64,000 nt of DNA, from assembly GCF_023243075.1 (NCBI RefSeq), contig NZ_JALKFZ020000186.1:17612-81611 (forward strand). Reading direction: 5' to 3'. Below are positions 59,192 to 64,000 of the stretch, in pieces; position 1 is the first letter of the stretch, and the number at the start of each line of letters is the position of its first letter. Position numbers and translations under genes: made by a program. This stretch comes from Frankia sp. AiPa1 (GTDB lineage: Bacteria; Actinomycetota; Actinomycetes; Frankiales; Frankiaceae). Under the pieces are notes generated by a model that was not told the DNA's origin, ran no database searches, and saw only the letters and a program-made list of their open reading frames with translations.

Positions 59192-60804
59192 TGGCGCTCG
59201 CCCGCACCCAGGCGGTCGCTGTGCTTGGGATCGAGGGCCATCTGGTCGAGGTGGAGGCGGACCTGGCCAACGGTCTGCCCCGCCTCACCCTGGTGGGCCT
59301 GCCTGACGCGGCTCTGCACGAGGCGCGCGACCGGATCCGGGCGGCGGTCGTGAACTCCGGTGAACGCTGGCCGGACCGCCGGATCACCATCGGTCTGTTT
59401 CCCGCCACCTTGCCCAAGGCGGGCAGTGGGTTCGACCTGGCTATGGCGATCGCGGTCCTCGGCGCGGCCTCGATGGTTCCCCAGGACGCCCTGTACGACA
59501 GGGTGTTTATCGGCGAGCTGGCCCTCGACGGGCGGGTGCGCGCCGTGCGGGGGGTGCTTCCCGCGGTGCTGCGGGCCATGGCAGCGGGCATCGAGCGGGT
59601 GGTCGTGCCGGTCGCGAACGCCGCGGAGGCCGCGCTCGTGCCCGGCGCCCGTGTCGAGCCGGCGGAGAACCTGGCCGGCGTCCTGGCCGTGCTGAGAGGA
59701 ACGGCGCTGGCCCCGCCTGGGCTGGCGGGCACTGCTTCGGAGTACACAGCGGTGTCGCGGCCGTCGGCGGCGGGCGCCGCTTCGGAGTACACAGCGGTGT
59801 CGCGGCCGTCGGCGGCGGGCACCGCTTCGGAATATGCAGCCGGCGACCTGGCTGAGGTGGCCGGGCAGAGCCGGGGGCGCCTGGCCGTGGAGGTTGCCGC
59901 GGCCGGCGGCCATCACCTCTACCTGCAGGGGCCGCCAGGCAGCGGCAAGACCATGCTCGCCGAACGGCTGCCCGGCCTGCTACCGGAACTCGATCGCGAG
60001 GCGTCACTCGAGGTGACCGCGGTGCACTCGGTGGCCGGCCAGCTGCCGGGCGATCGGCCCCTGATCACCCGGCCGCCCTATCGCGACCCGCACCACAGCG
60101 CCACGCCTGCCGCGTTGATCGGCTCGGGCACGGCGGTGATCCGGCCGGGGCTCGCGAGCCAGGCGCACCACGGGATCCTGTTTCTGGACGAGGCTCCGGA
60201 GTTCGCCCGCCAGAGCCTCGACGCGCTGCGGCAGCCGTTGGAGAGCGGCACGATCGAGATTGCCCGGGCGCGGGCGACTGCCCGCTACCCGGCCCGGTTC
60301 CAGCTGGTTCTCGCCGCCAATCCGTGTCCCTGCGCGAAGTCGCAGGGATCGCGATCCACGGCCTGCGAGTGCCCGAGCCTGGTGCGGCGGCGGTACCTCG
60401 CCCGGCTCTCCGGGCCCCTGCTGGACCGGATCGACATCCAGGTCGCCCTGAGCGTGCCGAGCCGTGCGGAGCTACGGGCCGACGCGGGACGCTGCGAGTC
60501 CACCGAGTCGGTCGCGGCTCGGGTGCTGCGGGCGCGCAGGCGTGCGGCGGCGCGGCTGGCGCAGTCGCCGTGGCGGGCCAATGCACAGGTACCGGGCCCG
60601 GTACTGCGCCGGGTCTGGCCGTTGCCGCGTACGGTCGCCGCGCCGGCCGAACGTGCGCTCGAACAGGGGTTGCTGACCCTGCGCGGCCTCGACCGCGTTC
60701 TACGGTTGGCCTGGACGTTCGCGGATCTCGCCGATCGGGAGGAGCCGGGGCCTGATCAGGTCGGCGCTGCCTTGGACCTGCGACTGCCCGGGTGGGCGAT
60801 GTGA
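59191..60804 (+). CDS. comM: ComM-type Mg-chelatase-like AAA ATPase
   Basis: A 537-residue hexameric helicase family linked to branch migration in natural transformation. N-terminal domain (GLPRLTLVGLPDAALHEARDRIRAAVVNSG), AAA core with Walker A GPPGSGKTMLAERLPGLLP, HHSATPAALIG, LFLDEAPEFARQSLDALRQPLE, the Cys-rich AANPCPCAKSQGSRSTACEC and LSGPLLDRIDIQV. A 15-residue repeat (about 178-218) interrupts the linker between the N-domain and the AAA module. The ATG overlaps the yraN stop. Next is dprA. Confidence 0.94.
   Translation: MALARTQAVAVLGIEGHLVEVEADLANGLPRLTLVGLPDAALHEARDRIRAAVVNSGERWPDRRITIGLFPATLPKAGSGFDLAMAIAVLGAASMVPQDALYDRVFIGELALDGRVRAVRGVLPAVLRAMAAGIERVVVPVANAAEAALVPGARVEPAENLAGVLAVLRGTALAPPGLAGTASEYTAVSRPSAAGAASEYTAVSRPSAAGTASEYAAGDLAEVAGQSRGRLAVEVAAAGGHHLYLQGPPGSGKTMLAERLPGLLPELDREASLEVTAVHSVAGQLPGDRPLITRPPYRDPHHSATPAALIGSGTAVIRPGLASQAHHGILFLDEAPEFARQSLDALRQPLESGTIEIARARATARYPARFQLVLAANPCPCAKSQGSRSTACECPSLVRRRYLARLSGPLLDRIDIQVALSVPSRAELRADAGRCESTESVAARVLRARRRAAARLAQSPWRANAQVPGPVLRRVWPLPRTVAAPAERALEQGLLTLRGLDRVLRLAWTFADLADREEPGPDQVGAALDLRLPGWAM
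59731..59840. repeat. 45-bp repeat inside comM
   Basis: Two near-identical copies and a partial third of a 45-bp unit, each containing GCTTCGGAGTACACAGCGGT, encode (G)(T/A)ASEYTAVSRPSAA twice and then TASEYAA. The period is exactly 45 bp (59734, 59779, 59824). Confidence 0.85.
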
Positions 60805-62051
60805 GTGCCGACCGCGATCCGGACCGGTCGCTCGGCGCGGCCCGCGGGAATGGCGGCGATGACCCGGGCGCGCCAGCGGCCAGTCCGAATTCCCTGGATC
60901 GGACGGATATCGACGGATCGGATCCGGATCGACTCGCCCGAGTCGCGCTGTCGCGGGTCTACGGTCCGGAGAACCGGCGGATGGCCACGGAGGTGGCCAG
61001 GCTCGGCGCCGCCGAGGTGTGGGAGCGGGTCAGCGCGGAGCATCCTGGTGTTGATCCACGTGGTGATCTGGATGCCGGTGCCCGGGCGGGCGCGCGCCTG
61101 GTGTGCCCTGGAGATCCGCAGTGGCCGATCGAACTCGACTCGCTGGACCTGCTCCGCGAGGACCCAGCCGCCGCGCGCGGCGCGCCCTTGTGCCTGTGGG
61201 TGCGAGGCGTAGGTGATCTGCGGGCACTCGCACCGCTGTCGGTTGCCGTGGTGGGCTGCCGGGCGGCGACGAGCTACGGGCTCCACCTGGCCGGGGAGAT
61301 CTCCTTTGATCTGGCGGAGCGGGGCTGGACCGTGGTGTCGGGGGCCGCGTTCGGTATCGACGCCGCGGCCCACCGGGGCGCGTTGGCCGCCCAGGGGTCG
61401 ACGGTCGCGATCCTCGCCAGCGGCGTCGACGTGCCTTATCCCGCCGCCCACGCCGGGCTGCTCGCCGAGATCGCGAGTGCCGGCGCGGTCGTCAGTGAGG
61501 TCGCCCCGGGCACACCGCCCTACCGGCGGCGATTCCTGACCCGCAACCGTCTGATCGCCGCCCTTTGCCGTGGAACGGTGATCGTCGAGGCGGGGTTGCG
61601 CAGCGGGGCGCTGAACACTGTTGCGCACGCGCGGCGGCTCGGCCGCCAGATCATGGCTGTACCGGGGCCGGTGACCAGTTCCACCAGTGCCGGCTGCCAC
61701 CGGCTGCTGCGGGACTTCCGGGAACAGACCGTCCTGGTGACCAGCGCCGATGATATCTGCGAGGAGATCGCCGGGGTCGGCTCCTTCGCGCCGCGCGACG
61801 TGGCCGCGGGCGCGAGGGACAGCCTGTCGCTCGTCGTGCGGGAGCTGTTGGACGCGATGCCGGCCCGTGCTTCGGTCGGGGCATCCACCCTCGCGAAGGC
61901 GCTGGGGTTGCGCGCACAGGATGTGCTGGCGATGCTGGGCCCGCTTGTGGTCGAGGGCCTGGTCGAATCGGTGCCCGGAGGGTATCGGCTTACGCCGCTT
62001 GGTCGTGCGCCGTCGAACACACCGCCGGGCGGTCGAACCGGCCCGGTATGA
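60801..62051 (+). CDS. dprA: DNA processing protein DprA
   Basis: A 416-residue Rossmann-like protein that loads RecA on incoming single-stranded DNA. Motifs: SVAVVGCRAATSYGLHLAGEISFDLAERGWTVVSGAAFGIDAAAHRGAL, ASGVDVPYPAAHAGL, RRRFLTRNRLIAAL and EAGLRSGALNTVAHARRLGR. A C-terminal winged-helix region follows (LVVRELLDAMPARASVGASTLAKALGL). GTG 60801 overlaps the comM stop (GTGA); GTG 60792 is an alternative. Confidence 0.94.
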   Translation: MSADRDPDRSLGAARGNGGDDPGAPAASPNSLDRTDIDGSDPDRLARVALSRVYGPENRRMATEVARLGAAEVWERVSAEHPGVDPRGDLDAGARAGARLVCPGDPQWPIELDSLDLLREDPAAARGAPLCLWVRGVGDLRALAPLSVAVVGCRAATSYGLHLAGEISFDLAERGWTVVSGAAFGIDAAAHRGALAAQGSTVAILASGVDVPYPAAHAGLLAEIASAGAVVSEVAPGTPPYRRRFLTRNRLIAALCRGTVIVEAGLRSGALNTVAHARRLGRQIMAVPGPVTSSTSAGCHRLLRDFREQTVLVTSADDICEEIAGVGSFAPRDVAAGARDSLSLVVRELLDAMPARASVGASTLAKALGLRAQDVLAMLGPLVVEGLVESVPGGYRLTPLGRAPSNTPPGGRTGPV

Positions 62052-62205
62052 CGGCCCAGGCCGCGTAGGGAGAACTCGGTTCGGCGAGATGGCGCGGGGC
62101 CCGGGTACCGGCGACTCAGGCGGGCGCGGTGTCCGGGGCGGATGCGGCGGCCTGAACCGCCGAGTCGACCACTCGGCACTCCGGTTCTCCAACCATCGTG
62201 CGCCC

Positions 62206-62235
62206 TTGACGAAAGCGACTGGCGGCCGGCACCGT
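62206..62235 (+). promoter_or_regulatory. xerC promoter (leaderless)
   Basis: TTGACG (62206-62211), an 18-base spacer and CACCGT (62230-62235), ending six bases before the xerC ATG. It is the best complete promoter match in the window. Confidence 0.55.
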
Positions 62236-62241
62236 TCTTCC

Positions 62242-63423
62242 ATGACGTCGTGGGTTGGCTCCGTGGGGACGGGGAAGGCGCTACCGGCTCCCGTTCCACG
62301 GGGACACGAAAGACCTCCGCCGGGGCTCTTCCCGGATGAAAGGGTGCGGGCCACGCCACCGGCACAACCGCCGCAAACGGCGCAACCTGGCAGCCCGGAC
62401 TGGGCCGATGCGGTCCTCGCCTTTCGGCGGCACCTGATCGCCGAGCTGGACCGATCCCCGCAGACTGTGCGGGCCTACCTGGGCGACCTCGCCTCGCTGC
62501 GGGAGTACGCGGCACGAGTGGGCTCGGCCGATCTTGCCGATCTGGATCTGAATGTCCTGCGTGGCTGGCTGGCCGGGATGCGAGCGGCCGGCATCGCGGC
62601 GGCGACTCTGGCGCGTCGCGCCTCGCTTGCGCGGGTGTTCTCCGCCTTCGCGGCGCGCCGTGGCTATCTCGCCGTCGACGTGGCGGCCCGGCTGGTCGGC
62701 GCCCGCCCGGTCCGCCAGGTCCCACAGATACTGAGCGTCGAGGGCGCACGGGCCCTGCTGGGCGGGAAGGCACTGACCGGTGGCGACGCGTCCGGCGTCG
62801 TGCCGTCCGCGTCGGGGCCGGCCGGGGCACTGCCGGCCGCACCTGCCTCGCCAGGCCCGACGGCGGCGTCAGTGTCCGCGGACGAGCGGCGCAGGCGCGA
62901 CGCGGCCACGGCGCGGGCTGTCGCACTGCGGGACACCGTGGTGCTCGAGTTGCTGTACGGCAGTGGGCTTCGGGTGTCCGAATTGTGCGGACTGGATCTG
63001 GTGGACGTCGACGACGAACGTCGACTGCTGCGGGTTCGGGGCAAGGGCGGCCGGGAACGCAGCGTGCCGTTCGGCGTGCCGGCCGCGTCGGCGCTGCGCG
63101 CGTGGAGACAGACCGGACGCTCGGCGCTGGTGGCCGGTGGCGACGCAACGGCGCTGCTGCTGGGGCAGCGCGGGGGCCGCCTCGATCCGCGGACCGTCCG
63201 GCGGGTGCTGACGCGTAGTACGGCCGGTGCCGCACTGCCCTCAGGGCTTACTCCGCACGGGCTGCGTCACTCGGCCGCGACGCACATGATCGAGGGTGGC
63301 GCCGATCTGCGCTCCGTCCAGGAGTTTCTCGGTCACGCCAGCCTCGCAACCACACAGATCTACACCCATGTGACGCCGGAGCGCCTGCGCGCGGCCTTCG
63401 AACAGGCCCATCCCCGGGCGTGA
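62242..63423 (+). CDS. xerC: Tyrosine recombinase XerC
   Basis: A 393-residue site-specific recombinase for dimer resolution. SAM-like N-terminal domain (about 50-145; AVLAFRRHLIAELDRSPQTVRAYLGDLASL), catalytic domain with Arg244 (GSGLRVSELCG), Lys268 (GKGGRERSVPF), His339 and Arg342 (HGLRHSAATH), His365 (LGHASLATTQ) and Tyr374 (IYTHVTPERLR). A Ser/Ala/Pro-rich insertion (about 170-215) and a 50-residue N-terminal extension are unusual. ATG 62242 is six bases after CACCGT. It is convergent with the peptidase gene. Confidence 0.95.
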   Translation: MTSWVGSVGTGKALPAPVPRGHERPPPGLFPDERVRATPPAQPPQTAQPGSPDWADAVLAFRRHLIAELDRSPQTVRAYLGDLASLREYAARVGSADLADLDLNVLRGWLAGMRAAGIAAATLARRASLARVFSAFAARRGYLAVDVAARLVGARPVRQVPQILSVEGARALLGGKALTGGDASGVVPSASGPAGALPAAPASPGPTAASVSADERRRRDAATARAVALRDTVVLELLYGSGLRVSELCGLDLVDVDDERRLLRVRGKGGRERSVPFGVPAASALRAWRQTGRSALVAGGDATALLLGQRGGRLDPRTVRRVLTRSTAGAALPSGLTPHGLRHSAATHMIEGGADLRSVQEFLGHASLATTQIYTHVTPERLRAAFEQAHPRA

Positions 63424-63442
63424 CCGAGAGTCCGGACAGGCC

Positions 63443-64000
<558 letters not shown>

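Noticed and set aside
62242..63423. Integrase of a mobile element
   Set aside because: The tyrosine recombinase lies in the conserved dprA-xerC-rpsB context and has no attachment site or phage genes nearby, so it is the chromosomal XerC.

Overview
The window is a chromosomal segment of a very high-GC actinobacterium (GC-rich third codon positions, many GTG starts, F420 and NdgR genes, Smc-FtsY-Ffh order). Gene order and short tandem repeats fit Frankia or a close relative best; this is inference, since no 16S rRNA is present. No phage, insertion sequence, CRISPR array or defence island was seen. Nearly all genes are housekeeping genes, so the interest lies in regulation, repeats and a few odd genes.

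Positions 1-12500 are a dispersed branched-chain amino-acid region: the end of ilvC, a septum-formation-like membrane protein, leuA behind a leucine-rich leader peptide, a small DUF1059 gene, an EAL phosphodiesterase, leuB, ilvE, a CBS-domain protein, a Crp/Fnr regulator, a citramalate-synthase-type gene (cimA), a Cys/Trp-rich small protein and a fumarylacetoacetate-hydrolase family gene. tRNA-Gln(CTG) and tRNA-Glu(CTC) follow at 12598-12863. Next come an orphan sensor kinase and a PASTA Ser/Thr kinase, convergent on a large hairpin. Positions 18280-22000 hold ndgR divergent from leuC-leuD, then an HU gene. Together leuA, leuB, leuCD, ilvE and cimA cover leucine synthesis and a pyruvate-based entry to isoleucine.

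Positions 22000-35350 carry ppk1, a transglutaminase-like protein, a GGDEF-EAL membrane protein, cofC/fbiD, gpsA, murA, thiD, a stand-alone Lrp/AsnC ligand-binding domain, a DUF3515 lipoprotein, ddl and rpmB. Positions 35600-45500 carry recG-rsmD-coaD, a YceD-like gene, rpmF, a divergent plsX, rnc, mutM, a DUF2786 gene, a lipoprotein, an acylphosphatase and a small coiled-coil protein.

Positions 45890-63930 are the conserved chromosome-segregation, secretion and translation cluster: smc, ftsY, ffh, rpsP-khpA-rimM-trmD, rplS, lepB-rnhB-DUF2469, yraN-comM-dprA, xerC and an M23-type peptidase. Many of these genes overlap by 1-4 nt and are probably translationally coupled. The last 72 bases are a pure G run that is probably an assembly or sequencing artefact.

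Three patterns recur. Several genes have a TAnnnT or CAnnnT hexamer ending 6-7 nt before the start codon, the layout expected of leaderless transcripts. Short tandem repeats are unusually common: spacer units are mostly 14-17 bp, and units inside genes are always multiples of three. Strong GC-rich hairpins without U-tracts follow many genes.
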